Source: Aquiflexum balticum DSM 16537
GTDB lineage: Bacteria > Bacteroidota > Bacteroidia > Cytophagales > Cyclobacteriaceae
Assembly (NCBI RefSeq): GCF_900176595.1
Contig: NZ_LT838813.1
Location: 5,350,001-5,414,000, forward strand
Reading direction: 5' to 3'
Length of the DNA: 64,000 nucleotides
Made by a program: the position numbers and the translations under genes. The notes below the pieces were generated by a model. It did not search any database, was not told where the DNA came from, and saw only the letters and a list, made by a program, of their open reading frames with translations. The stretch's first letter is position 1. Each line of letters opens with the position of its first letter. Below, in pieces: positions 1 to 8,913 of this stretch.

Positions 1-196
1 ACTGACTTATATGGACAGCAGGTTGCCTGAAGAAACATTTTTCAGGGCAAACCGACAGTTTATCATCAACCTGAATTACATCAAAAATATTGAACCCTAT
101 TTTAACAGTACCTTACTGGTAGAAATGCAAAACGGTCAAAAAATCGACCTCAGTCAGCGACAAAGTGTTAAATTCAGGGAATTGACTGGAGTATAA
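1..196 (+). CDS. LytTR-domain response regulator, C-terminal fragment
   Basis: Only the last 64 or so residues are in the window; the frame is open from base 2 and ends at TAA 194-196. The visible part has the core of a LytTR DNA-binding domain: a Phe-Phe-Arg-Ala-Asn-Arg-Gln-Phe-Ile-Ile-Asn stretch matching the family's 'F-x-R-[VAI]-[HN]-[RK]-[SQ]-[YF]-[IV]-[IV]-N' signature, followed by two short beta strands ending in 'LSQRQSVKFRELTGV'. LytTR proteins in Bacteroidota are usually the output half of a two-component regulator with an N-terminal receiver domain. That half lies upstream of the window, so the receiver is inferred. Confidence 0.85.
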   Translation, partial: LTYMDSRLPEETFFRANRQFIINLNYIKNIEPYFNSTLLVEMQNGQKIDLSQRQSVKFRELTGV

Positions 197-297
197 TTTT
201 ATAGTATTGATATCCTCGCCACTAGTTTTCAGCTACATTCTGAGGGTTTCAGATGAATAATTACAGTTGTATACATTTTGTTTTTGGGCATAAATCC

Positions 298-794
298 AAA
301 CACTCCAAAACCTTCACCTATCGCATCTAAAAGCCGCTGATAAATCCAATAATAAGCGTTATCAAAAAAATGACGATAAAAATGTAGAATACAAATTTTG
401 CTATTGCGGCAAGACCTTTGGCTATACCGGTAAATCCAAGAATGGCAGCAATAAGTGCAATGACGAGGGCAGTAATGACAAATGACAACATGTTTTTGTA
501 GTTTAGGGTTAAACAAAACAATTGTATTTAGACAATATATTCTTTTAAAATTACAAATTATGGGTAAAAGTTTAAAGAAAAAATTATCTTTATTTTTAAA
601 ATAAAAAAAGTTATATTCATTTTTTAGGCAATCAATCTAATGAAATTATGGTTGTATGTAAATAGTCAGTTTTTAAATACAAGTAAAAACCAACCATGAA
701 AGCTTCAGACCTTTTTGTAAAAGCCTTAGAAAATGAGGGAGTAGAGTACATTTTTGGAGTTCCAGGAGAGGAAAACCTTGATTTTCTCCAATCT
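298..794. repeat. Left copy of 497-bp direct repeat flanking the IS (target duplication)
   Basis: Bases 298-794 are repeated at 2442-2938, a constant offset of 2144; I saw no difference by eye. The repeat starts exactly where the right end of the IS stops (2441/2442) and ends exactly where its left end begins (794/795). It carries the whole DUF1328 gene, the intergenic region and the first 33 codons of the acetolactate-synthase gene. Base 795 also matches 2939, but it is counted as the first base of the IS inverted repeat. Confidence 0.95.
327..491 (-). CDS. DUF1328-type small membrane protein, left copy
   Basis: A 54-residue, almost wholly hydrophobic protein of two predicted membrane segments (about residues 4-22 and 29-51) with a Gly-Phe-x-Gly-Ile-Ala turn between them. 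Length and turn motif fit the DUF1328/YtjA family of small membrane proteins of unknown function. An upstream in-frame TTG would add ten residues, but the ATG at 489-491 gives the family's usual start. The gene is identical to the copy at 2471-2635 because both lie in the IS-flanking duplication. Which copy is ancestral cannot be told from sequence. Confidence 0.75.
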   Translation of the reverse strand: MLSFVITALVIALIAAILGFTGIAKGLAAIAKFVFYIFIVIFLITLIIGFISGF

Positions 795-821
795 CCTGAC
801 TTCCGCACTGGGACACCCTGA
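696..821 (+). pseudogene. Truncated acetolactate synthase start, cut by the IS
   Basis: The first 33 codons are identical to the intact synthase at 2840. From base 795 the frame runs into the IS left end and stops at TGA 819-821, leaving 41 residues, the last eight read from IS sequence. The stop abuts the end of the transposase gene on the other strand (822). The native upstream region is duplicated too, so this remnant may still be transcribed, in which case the transcript would run antisense into the transposase gene. It has no catalytic function: the TPP glutamate (residue 47 of the full protein) lies beyond the break. Confidence 0.9.
795..807 (+). repeat. IS left terminal inverted repeat
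   Basis: CCTGACTTCCGCA, a perfect 13-bp match to the reverse complement of 2429-2441. It begins directly after the end of the left target duplication. Confidence 0.9.
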
Positions 822-2327
822 TTAAAATCCGAATATTTCTTGTACTGATTTCTGTTCTTCGGTAAGGATTATTGTTTTCTTGATGACTTCCTTGTTTGGG
901 GTGACCAAACCTATTTCATGGATGTTCTGTATGATCTCGATTGCCTTTTCGGGGCTTAATCCGGCCTTTTTGGATTTGAGTATCCTGTCAAGTTCTTTGT
1001 ACACTTTGTATGCCGTAAAATTCAGGCATATATGTGCCTCTATTCTTTCCCTTTTATGGTGGAAAACAGGCCTTATTTTCAATTCGTTTTTTGCAACCCG
1101 GAATGCTTTCTCTATCTGCCAAAGGTGGCGGTAGTTTTCCAGAACTTCCTCTTTGGTCATAGTTGAGTTGGTCAAGTATCCCTTGAGCCCATCCCATTTT
1201 GCGTCCATATCCACTTTTTCCTGGTCAAGTGCCAACGCCACTTCACCTTCCATTCTAAGAAATTTGTTGTAGCCTTTGTTATTGATACTCGACTTGGTAA
1301 GTTTCCCCGATTTCAACTGCATTTCTAGCCTTTTGACACCTCTTTCCCTATTGTACCGATCCTTTTTTGCCCGGTCTTGCGAATAGGTAACGACCAAGGT
1401 CATACCTTCTTTCTTAATTGCCCTGCTCTGGTCTTTTTCGAAGTCAAGCCCCAGGATTTCTTTTTTGACAGATTCTTTTTCATTTTTAATCCTTGCTCCC
1501 AAAATAAACTCGTAGCCTTTTTCGACAAGTTCCTGCACATTTTTGTTTGAAAGAAGGCCTGCATCGGCAACAACTGTGAGCTTTTCAAAATTGTATTTCA
1601 TGCGGAAGCCCTCCAGAATGGGAAGGAATGTATCCCCCTCGTATTTGTTTCCCTCAAAAATATCATAAGCCAATGGATATGCGTCTTTGCTCACCAGCAA
1701 ACCCAGTACAATCTGGGGATGTTTGTGCTTCCCGTCTTTTGAAAACCCGGGCTTTCTGATATCATCCTCTTTTTCTATTTCAAAGTAGATGGTTGTAACA
1801 TCATAAAAAACCGCGTGGATGCCACCGTCCAAAACTTGCAGGGTATGTTCAAAGCTGATCTTTTGGACCAGATCCTTATACCTGGAATGCAGCCTATCCA
1901 TAAAGCGGTAAATGTCGTCTTCGGAGTAAGACTTCTGTTCGTAACGGTAAAGATATTCTGTTGTTTTAAGCTTGCTTTTAGGGTAAACCAAACGGTATAA
2001 CACAAGATCTTTGAAAAGCTCCTCATTGATCTGAGTAAAACCAATATCATCAAATATCTTCCCCAAAACATACTGTATGCCGACAAGCTTATGTGAACTG
2101 ATTGAAGACAGCACATCAGTAAATATCCTCCTGTGATCGGTAAAGTCGATCTCCTGAAGCCCCATTTGTTTTTGAGCATAACTTTTACCTTCGGCAACCA
2201 GACGCTCAATTTCTAAGGTATCTTTACTTGAGCCAATGGTCTTTAGAACCTTATATTTCCCTTGGCTTTTATCTATTACCTGTACACTGACAAGTCCACT
2301 TTTATTTGGCTTTTTGCGAACAAACAT
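822..2327 (-). CDS. IS1634-family (IS4-like) DDE transposase
   Basis: A 501-residue intact transposase. The likely catalytic triad is D176 (in Phe-Tyr-Asp-Val-Thr-Thr), D255 (in Val-Val-Ala-Asp-Ala-Gly) and E406 (in Trp-Gln-Ile-Glu-Lys-Ala-Phe-Arg), the last in a Y-R...E...K C-terminal region as in IS4-related families. The N terminus, with a short beta-rich domain ending near residue 55, is typical of IS1634-family transposases. The ATG at 2325-2327 is the natural start, about 114 bp inside the right end. The gene ends one base from the truncated synthase ORF on the opposite strand. All key residues are present, so it should be active. Confidence 0.93.
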   Translation of the reverse strand: MFVRKKPNKSGLVSVQVIDKSQGKYKVLKTIGSSKDTLEIERLVAEGKSYAQKQMGLQEIDFTDHRRIFTDVLSSISSHKLVGIQYVLGKIFDDIGFTQINEELFKDLVLYRLVYPKSKLKTTEYLYRYEQKSYSEDDIYRFMDRLHSRYKDLVQKISFEHTLQVLDGGIHAVFYDVTTIYFEIEKEDDIRKPGFSKDGKHKHPQIVLGLLVSKDAYPLAYDIFEGNKYEGDTFLPILEGFRMKYNFEKLTVVADAGLLSNKNVQELVEKGYEFILGARIKNEKESVKKEILGLDFEKDQSRAIKKEGMTLVVTYSQDRAKKDRYNRERGVKRLEMQLKSGKLTKSSINNKGYNKFLRMEGEVALALDQEKVDMDAKWDGLKGYLTNSTMTKEEVLENYRHLWQIEKAFRVAKNELKIRPVFHHKRERIEAHICLNFTAYKVYKELDRILKSKKAGLSPEKAIEIIQNIHEIGLVTPNKEVIKKTIILTEEQKSVQEIFGF

Positions 2328-2428
2328 GGACTAATTTAATAAAATCATGCTCTGGGACACCCAAAACCAAAATATAAAAATTCTTAAACATTGAAAATCA
2401 ATAACTTAAAAAATTACCGTGAATTACC

Positions 2429-2441
2429 TGCGGAAGTCAGG
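2429..2441 (-). repeat. IS right terminal inverted repeat
   Basis: TGCGGAAGTCAGG, the reverse complement of 795-807. The next base (2442) is the first base of the right target duplication. Confidence 0.9.
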
Positions 2442-2938
2442 AAACACTCCAAAACCTTCACCTATCGCATCTAAAAGCCGCTGATAAATCCAATAATAAG
2501 CGTTATCAAAAAAATGACGATAAAAATGTAGAATACAAATTTTGCTATTGCGGCAAGACCTTTGGCTATACCGGTAAATCCAAGAATGGCAGCAATAAGT
2601 GCAATGACGAGGGCAGTAATGACAAATGACAACATGTTTTTGTAGTTTAGGGTTAAACAAAACAATTGTATTTAGACAATATATTCTTTTAAAATTACAA
2701 ATTATGGGTAAAAGTTTAAAGAAAAAATTATCTTTATTTTTAAAATAAAAAAAGTTATATTCATTTTTTAGGCAATCAATCTAATGAAATTATGGTTGTA
2801 TGTAAATAGTCAGTTTTTAAATACAAGTAAAAACCAACCATGAAAGCTTCAGACCTTTTTGTAAAAGCCTTAGAAAATGAGGGAGTAGAGTACATTTTTG
2901 GAGTTCCAGGAGAGGAAAACCTTGATTTTCTCCAATCT
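2442..2938. repeat. Right copy of 497-bp direct repeat flanking the IS
   Basis: Matches 298-794 at a constant offset of 2144. It runs without a break into the rest of the synthase gene at 2939, so this copy restores the complete synthase reading frame and its native 5' region. Confidence 0.95.
2471..2635 (-). CDS. DUF1328-type small membrane protein, right copy
   Basis: Identical in sequence to the 54-residue protein at 327-491, with two predicted membrane helices and a Gly-Phe-Thr-Gly-Ile-Ala turn. This copy sits between the IS right end and the intact synthase, divergent from the latter with about 200 bp between start codons. The transposase gene reads leftward away from this gene, so transcription from here would enter the IS from its right end, in the same sense as the transposase gene, and could affect its expression. 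The function of the family is unknown. Confidence 0.75.
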   Translation of the reverse strand: MLSFVITALVIALIAAILGFTGIAKGLAAIAKFVFYIFIVIFLITLIIGFISGF

Positions 2939-4480
2939 CTAAAAAATTCAAAAATCAAATTAATTGTCAACCGACACGAACAAGGTGCAGGTTTTATGGC
3001 TGCTACCTATGGCAGACTGACAGGTAAGCCGGGGGTTTGTTTGGCCACCTTGGGTCCAGGAGCTACCAATCTTGTCACTCCTGCCGCCTATGCACAGTTG
3101 GGCGGCATGCCCATGCTGATGATTACTGGCCAAAAACCCATCAAAAAAAGCAAACAGGCCCGGTTTCAGATCATTGATGTGGTGGGTATGATGAGACCCA
3201 TTACCAAGTATACCAAACAAATTGTGGATGGTAACAATATATCTTCCAATGTTAGGGAAGCTTTTAGGCTGGCAATGGAGGAAAAACCCGGGGCAGTACA
3301 TTTGGAATTCCCTGAAGATATCGCTCAGGAAGATTGTGATGAAAGTGTATTTGAGGTGGTGGGCCATATCATTCCAAAACCTGATGATAAGGCTATCGCA
3401 AAAGCGGTGGAAATGATTCATGCGGCCAAAATGCCCCTATTGCTTATCGGTGCAGGTGCCAACCGTAAAGTAACCTGTGATGCTCTCCGTGATTTTGTCG
3501 ATCACACCGGTATTTACTTTTTTACCACCCAAATGGGAAAAGGTGTAATTGATGAAAGGCACTCGCAGTATTTAGGGACAGCTGCATTATCGAGTTATGA
3601 TTTTATTCATGCAGCCATAGAGGAGGCTGATTTGATTATCAATGTAGGACATGATGTGATTGAAAAACCACCGTTTTTTATGAAAAACAATGGTAAAAAA
3701 GTCATCCATGTCAATTTTTCTCCCGCCGAAGTTGACCCGGTATACTTTCCACAATTAAATGTGGTAGGTGACATCACCAGTTCTGTCAAAAAATTGACTG
3801 AACATACCTTGGTGCAAGAAAATTGGGATTTTGACTTTTATAAAAAAGTGACAAAAGAGGTGGCAGAACATCTGTCAAAATATTTTCTTGATGAAAGGTT
3901 TCCCATGTTACCCCAGAGACTAGTGAACTTACTGAGGAAAAAACTTGATTCGAAAGATATCATTACACTGGATAATGGCATCTATAAACTTTGGTTTGCA
4001 CGGAATTATACCTGCTATGAACCCAATACACTTCTACTTGACAATGCTTTGGCCTCGATGGGCGCCGGCCTTCCGTCAGCGATGATGGTCAAAATGCTTT
4101 ATCCGGACAGAAATGTGGTAGCAGTTGTCGGAGATGGTGGATTTATGATGAATTCCCAGGAAATAGAGACTGCGGTTAGGTTAGGGCTACATTTGACTGT
4201 CATCATCCTAAATGACAATGCTTATGGCATGATCAAATGGAAGCAACAGGACATGGGTTTTGATGATTTTGGATTGGATTATAAAAATCCTGATTTTGTG
4301 ATGTATGCCGAGAGCTATGGAGCAAAGGGACACCGACCCCAGAATGATGCCGATTTCCAGGAAATCCTCCATCATTGCCTTGAAGATAAATCTGTACATA
4401 TCATTGACCTACCGGTAGATTATTCCCTTAACCACCCTATCTTGAATGTTATGTTAAAAGAAAAAACCAAAAAATTATGA
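2840..4480 (+). CDS. Acetolactate synthase-like TPP enzyme (AlsS type)
   Basis: A 546-residue thiamine-diphosphate enzyme with the usual three domains: Pyr (about 1-170, activating E47 in Arg-His-Glu-Gln-Gly), a central domain (about 185-320) and PP (about 365-535). The TPP-Mg motif Gly-Asp-Gly-Gly-Phe ... Asn-Asp-Asn-Ala-Tyr-Gly lies near residues 430-460. Its C terminus (Ile-Ile-Asp-Leu-Pro-Val-Asp-Tyr-Ser) resembles catabolic AlsS more than anabolic IlvB, and no IlvN-like small subunit is nearby. It probably condenses pyruvate to acetolactate, but a 2-oxoacid decarboxylase role cannot be excluded. The next gene overlaps by 4 bp (ATGA), so the two are translationally coupled. Confidence 0.8.
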   Translation: MKASDLFVKALENEGVEYIFGVPGEENLDFLQSLKNSKIKLIVNRHEQGAGFMAATYGRLTGKPGVCLATLGPGATNLVTPAAYAQLGGMPMLMITGQKPIKKSKQARFQIIDVVGMMRPITKYTKQIVDGNNISSNVREAFRLAMEEKPGAVHLEFPEDIAQEDCDESVFEVVGHIIPKPDDKAIAKAVEMIHAAKMPLLLIGAGANRKVTCDALRDFVDHTGIYFFTTQMGKGVIDERHSQYLGTAALSSYDFIHAAIEEADLIINVGHDVIEKPPFFMKNNGKKVIHVNFSPAEVDPVYFPQLNVVGDITSSVKKLTEHTLVQENWDFDFYKKVTKEVAEHLSKYFLDERFPMLPQRLVNLLRKKLDSKDIITLDNGIYKLWFARNYTCYEPNTLLLDNALASMGAGLPSAMMVKMLYPDRNVVAVVGDGGFMMNSQEIETAVRLGLHLTVIILNDNAYGMIKWKQQDMGFDDFGLDYKNPDFVMYAESYGAKGHRPQNDADFQEILHHCLEDKSVHIIDLPVDYSLNHPILNVMLKEKTKKL

Positions 4481-5877
4481 GCAATAACCAAACATTGAAA
4501 GTCTTCTCCCCCTTTGACAATACCCTGATTCAGGAAATACCCATGGATGGAAAAAAAGATGTGGAAAAAGCATTGCGGAAAGCACATGATTTATTTTTGA
4601 ACCGATCAAAATGGATCCCCTCACATGAAAGAATTGCTGTTCTGGAAAAAGTAGCTGAATTGATGAAAGCAGACCTTGAGGAACTCACCAATACCGCAGC
4701 GAGTGAAGGTGGCAAACCTTATCAGGATTCCAAAGTTGAAGTTATCCGTGCCATTAATGGGGTGAAAATTGCAGCCGGGGAAATCGGAAGACTTACCGGA
4801 AAACAAATCCCCATGGGCCTGACGCAAGCCTCTGAAAATAGAATTGCATTTACAACAAGAGAGCCCATTGGCGTGGTTGCCTCAATTTCCGCTTTCAATC
4901 ATCCTTTAAACCTGATCGTTCACCAGACAGTGACGGCATTTGCCGCAGGCTGTCCTGTTATTGTCAAGCCGGCTTCCACAACACCTCTGTCCTGTTTGGC
5001 TTTTGCAGAAATACTTTACAAAGCGGGAGTTCCAAAAGATTGGGTCCAAATATTGATCCTCGACAATGAATCCGCTGAAGCACTTGTTACAGATAAAAGA
5101 ATTAATTTTTTGTCTTTTATCGGGTCGGCCAGAGTGGGTTGGTCCCTCAAGTCAAAATTGGCACCTGGAACCAGATGTGCTTTGGAACATGGCGGTGCCG
5201 CACCGGTTATTGTAGAGCCTGATGCGGATTTCAAAACCATGGTTCCTGCCCTTGTCAAAGGGGGATTTTATCATGCCGGTCAGGTCTGTGTATCCGTTCA
5301 AAAAATTTTCGCCCATGAATCCATTGCAGAGGAACTGGCCGATGAAATCACAAAAGCTGCTGAGCAATTGATAGTTGGTGATCCTTTGGATAAAAACACA
5401 GAGGTCGGTCCTCTGATAGCCGAAAAAGAAGTAGAGAGAGTTCATGAATGGGTGCTGGAAGCAGCAGAAAGTGGGGGCAAAATACTATGCGGAGGCAAGA
5501 AAATCTCTGACACCTGCTATTCACCAACGGTGATTTTTAATCCTGCAAGCGAAGCCAAAGTATCCACAGAGGAGGTATTCGGTCCGGTTGTTTGTGTATA
5601 TCCTTATGCCGACCGGGAAAAGGCCATAAAGGAAGCCAATAGTTTAGATTACCATTTCCAAGCAGCGGTATTTACCAAAGACCTTGACGTGGCCTTTGAT
5701 ACTGTTCAAAAACTCAACGCCACTGCTGTGATGGTCAATGACCATACTGCTTTCAGAGTGGACTGGATGCCCTTTGGAGGAAGAGATTCTTCAGGAGAAG
5801 GATTAGGTGGTATCCCCTATTCTATGCATGAAATGACAAGGGAGAAACTGATGGTTGTAAAAAGCAGGTATTTGTAG
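4477..5877 (+). CDS. NAD(P)-dependent aldehyde dehydrogenase
   Basis: A 466-residue ALDH-superfamily enzyme. The catalytic cysteine is C271 (Gly-Gln-Val-Cys-Val) and the general-base glutamate E237 (Ala-Leu-Glu-His-Gly-Gly), 34 residues apart as in the family. The oxyanion Asn is in Ala-Phe-Asn-His-Pro-Leu-Asn near residue 146, and the Glu-Val-Phe-Gly-Pro-Val motif is near 370. It oxidises an aldehyde to the acid in the cytoplasm; the substrate is not visible from sequence. The start overlaps the stop of the TPP enzyme, so the pair probably works together on one substrate line, for example a 2-oxoacid-derived aldehyde. That link is inference from the overlap alone. Confidence 0.85.
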   Translation: MSNNQTLKVFSPFDNTLIQEIPMDGKKDVEKALRKAHDLFLNRSKWIPSHERIAVLEKVAELMKADLEELTNTAASEGGKPYQDSKVEVIRAINGVKIAAGEIGRLTGKQIPMGLTQASENRIAFTTREPIGVVASISAFNHPLNLIVHQTVTAFAAGCPVIVKPASTTPLSCLAFAEILYKAGVPKDWVQILILDNESAEALVTDKRINFLSFIGSARVGWSLKSKLAPGTRCALEHGGAAPVIVEPDADFKTMVPALVKGGFYHAGQVCVSVQKIFAHESIAEELADEITKAAEQLIVGDPLDKNTEVGPLIAEKEVERVHEWVLEAAESGGKILCGGKKISDTCYSPTVIFNPASEAKVSTEEVFGPVVCVYPYADREKAIKEANSLDYHFQAAVFTKDLDVAFDTVQKLNATAVMVNDHTAFRVDWMPFGGRDSSGEGLGGIPYSMHEMTREKLMVVKSRYL

Positions 5878-5903
5878 GTTGAAGTTTTCCTTAACAATAT
5901 AAG

Positions 5904-5935
5904 CCACCTCATAATTCGACGGGATTTCGAGGTGG
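5904..5935 (+). terminator. Inverted repeat after the ALDH gene, possible terminator
   Basis: CCACCTC (5904-5910) and GAGGTGG (5929-5935) form a 7-bp perfect stem with an 18-nt loop, 27 nt after the ALDH stop. No T-run follows, so intrinsic termination is doubtful. It lies between two convergent genes. Confidence 0.3.
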
Positions 5936-5991
5936 ACTAACCATTTATGGATCGCGCTTTAAGCTGGATTTCCCATGGACAATCTTCAGTA

Positions 5992-6672
5992 CTAACTGAG
6001 TATAAAATCTGCAGCCATCTTGGCATGCAGTTGGGTGGTGGAGATCAAGGGATAATCGCTTTCATCCTGAGTAACCAACAAAGGCAATTCCGTGCAGCCC
6101 AATATCATACCTTCAGCCCCTCTTTCGGCAAGTAATTTCATCTGTTCTTTATAAAAAGCTTTTGCTTGTTCCGTGAATTTCCCATGGGTCAATTCTTTGG
6201 AAACAAAATAATGCGACTGATCAAGGTATTCCTGATCGGGTATGATAGTGCTGATATTGAAATTTTTCCTGAGGTACCCTGGAATAAAATCACCTGTCAT
6301 AGTAGGTTTGTTTCCCAGCAAACCCAAAGTTTTGATTCCCTTGGATTCCGCTTCCTTTCCTATAACTTCTGCAATGTGTAAGATGGGAATATTGATTTTG
6401 GGCTGTACAAAATCATAGACCATGTGAGGTGTATTCGCACAGATAATGATAGCTTCTGAGCCTGCTGATTCCAACTTCCTCGCAATCTCCAAATAGGCTT
6501 CTTTGATTCTATCTTTGTCCTGATCACGCATCAGTTTTATATTCAGGCTGTAAAGCAAGAGAGGTGGATTTTGATCTTCACCTATCTTTTCCCCTACCAA
6601 TTCATTGATAAGCCTGTAATATTCTATGGTGGAGTGCCAAGAAGTGCCTCCTATCATTCCTAGTAATTTCAT
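5992..6672 (-). CDS. Aspartate/glutamate racemase family protein
   Basis: A 226-residue Asp/Glu racemase-fold protein. The N terminus Met-Lys-Leu-Leu-Gly-Met-Ile-Gly-Gly-Thr-Ser-Trp is the YgeA-type signature. The two catalytic cysteines are C78 (Ile-Cys-Ala-Asn-Thr) and one near residue 190 (Gly-Cys-Thr-Glu-Leu-Pro-Leu). The frame is open another 17 codons upstream, but the ATG at 6670-6672 starts the conserved motif directly. It racemises aspartate, glutamate or a related amino acid in the cytoplasm. It is monocistronic and convergent with the ALDH gene. Confidence 0.88.
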   Translation of the reverse strand: MKLLGMIGGTSWHSTIEYYRLINELVGEKIGEDQNPPLLLYSLNIKLMRDQDKDRIKEAYLEIARKLESAGSEAIIICANTPHMVYDFVQPKINIPILHIAEVIGKEAESKGIKTLGLLGNKPTMTGDFIPGYLRKNFNISTIIPDQEYLDQSHYFVSKELTHGKFTEQAKAFYKEQMKLLAERGAEGMILGCTELPLLVTQDESDYPLISTTQLHAKMAADFILS

Positions 6673-6851
6673 GAAATAAATATAGGGCGAAAATGAATAC
6701 CTATATTGTAATATAGGGCACAAAGATATTTTTGAAGTGGTAACTCATTTACATTTATAAACAAGCCCTACCTTGTCAAGTTATGGAATCCTGATTTGAA
6801 AATTTTCAATAATTATTATGTTCTGACATTGGCTAAGGTGTCTTTAGGTCG

Positions 6852-7007
6852 AAGATCCCGATCTTTTGGGGGGACATAACATGGATAAAACAAAAGATCA
6901 ATCGAACGGCATTTGTGCCTTTAGGTACAACATATATCCCGTACCTAAAGGCACGGATCCCAACTAAAATTAAACTTATGCTACCCATATATAGTCCCTA
7001 AAGGGAC
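6852..7007. repeat. Cluster of REP-like palindromes before pyrG
   Basis: Three palindromic units with CCTTTAGG/CCTAAAGG cores lie within 160 bp. The strongest has a 14-bp perfect stem, GTGCCTTTAGGTAC (6915-6928) and GTACCTAAAGGCAC (6941-6954), with a 12-nt loop. A second is GTCCCT-AA-AGGGAC at 6994-7007. A weaker AAGATC-CC-GATCTT sits at 6852-6865, next to another TTTAGG word. None has a T-run and no ORF is here. The form recalls REP sequences that spread with RAYT transposases, but no RAYT gene is in the window. Confidence 0.6.
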
Positions 7008-7061
7008 ATTTTCTTCATTCATAAGATTATTGAATAGAAATGTGAATTTCTAACTGCTCTT

Positions 7062-7069
7062 TAAATTTG
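7062..7069 (+). promoter_or_regulatory. Candidate -7 element for pyrG
   Basis: TAAATTTG matches the Bacteroidota -7 consensus TAnnTTTG. No good -33 TTTG/TTG lies at 19-21 bp, and the implied leader would be about 120 nt, so this is weak. Confidence 0.3.
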
Positions 7070-7098
7070 ACAAAGTTGGGCTAATATGAACACCCTAA

Positions 7099-8814
<1,716 letters not shown>

Positions 8815-8913
8815 TTCAGTTTTTGTCTGTCAAAAAACTTTCGGTTTTCTTAAACACAAGGGATTAAGGAAAAATCATATGTTTTCAATGTCAGTCAGTA
8901 TCAAAAAGCAAAC

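Larger units (their letters stand above)
795..2441 (-). mobile_element. IS1634-family insertion sequence, complete
   Basis: A 1647-bp element with perfect 13-bp terminal inverted repeats, CCTGACTTCCGCA at 795-807 and its complement at 2429-2441. One transposase gene fills most of it and is read on the minus strand. An 11-bp word, CTGGGACACCC, occurs just inside both ends (808-818 and 2352-2362) in the same orientation. The element is bounded by 497-bp identical direct repeats. IS1634 of Mycoplasma mycoides is known for long, variable-length target duplications, so the family assignment and the flanks agree. Identical flanks and an intact gene suggest recent insertion. Confidence 0.92.

Noticed and set aside
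229-516. 95-codon minus-strand frame (and its partial twin at 2424-2660)
   Set aside because: It is a shifted frame over the DUF1328 gene, with an improbable Cys/His/Tyr-rich composition. The DUF1328 frame has the right hydrophobic pattern.
298-2938. The long direct repeat as an assembly artefact or a composite transposon
   Set aside because: The repeat ends match the IS tips exactly, one side continues into an intact gene and the other into unrelated sequence, and only one IS copy is present. A long target duplication fits better, though long reads would settle it.
5947-6135. 62-codon plus-strand ORF after the ALDH gene
   Set aside because: It is mostly the antisense of the racemase C-terminus and has no coding character.
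6852-6865. AAGATC-CC-GATCTT as an independent terminator
   Set aside because: The two-base loop is too small, there is no T-run, and no gene ends at it. It is better seen as part of the REP-like cluster.
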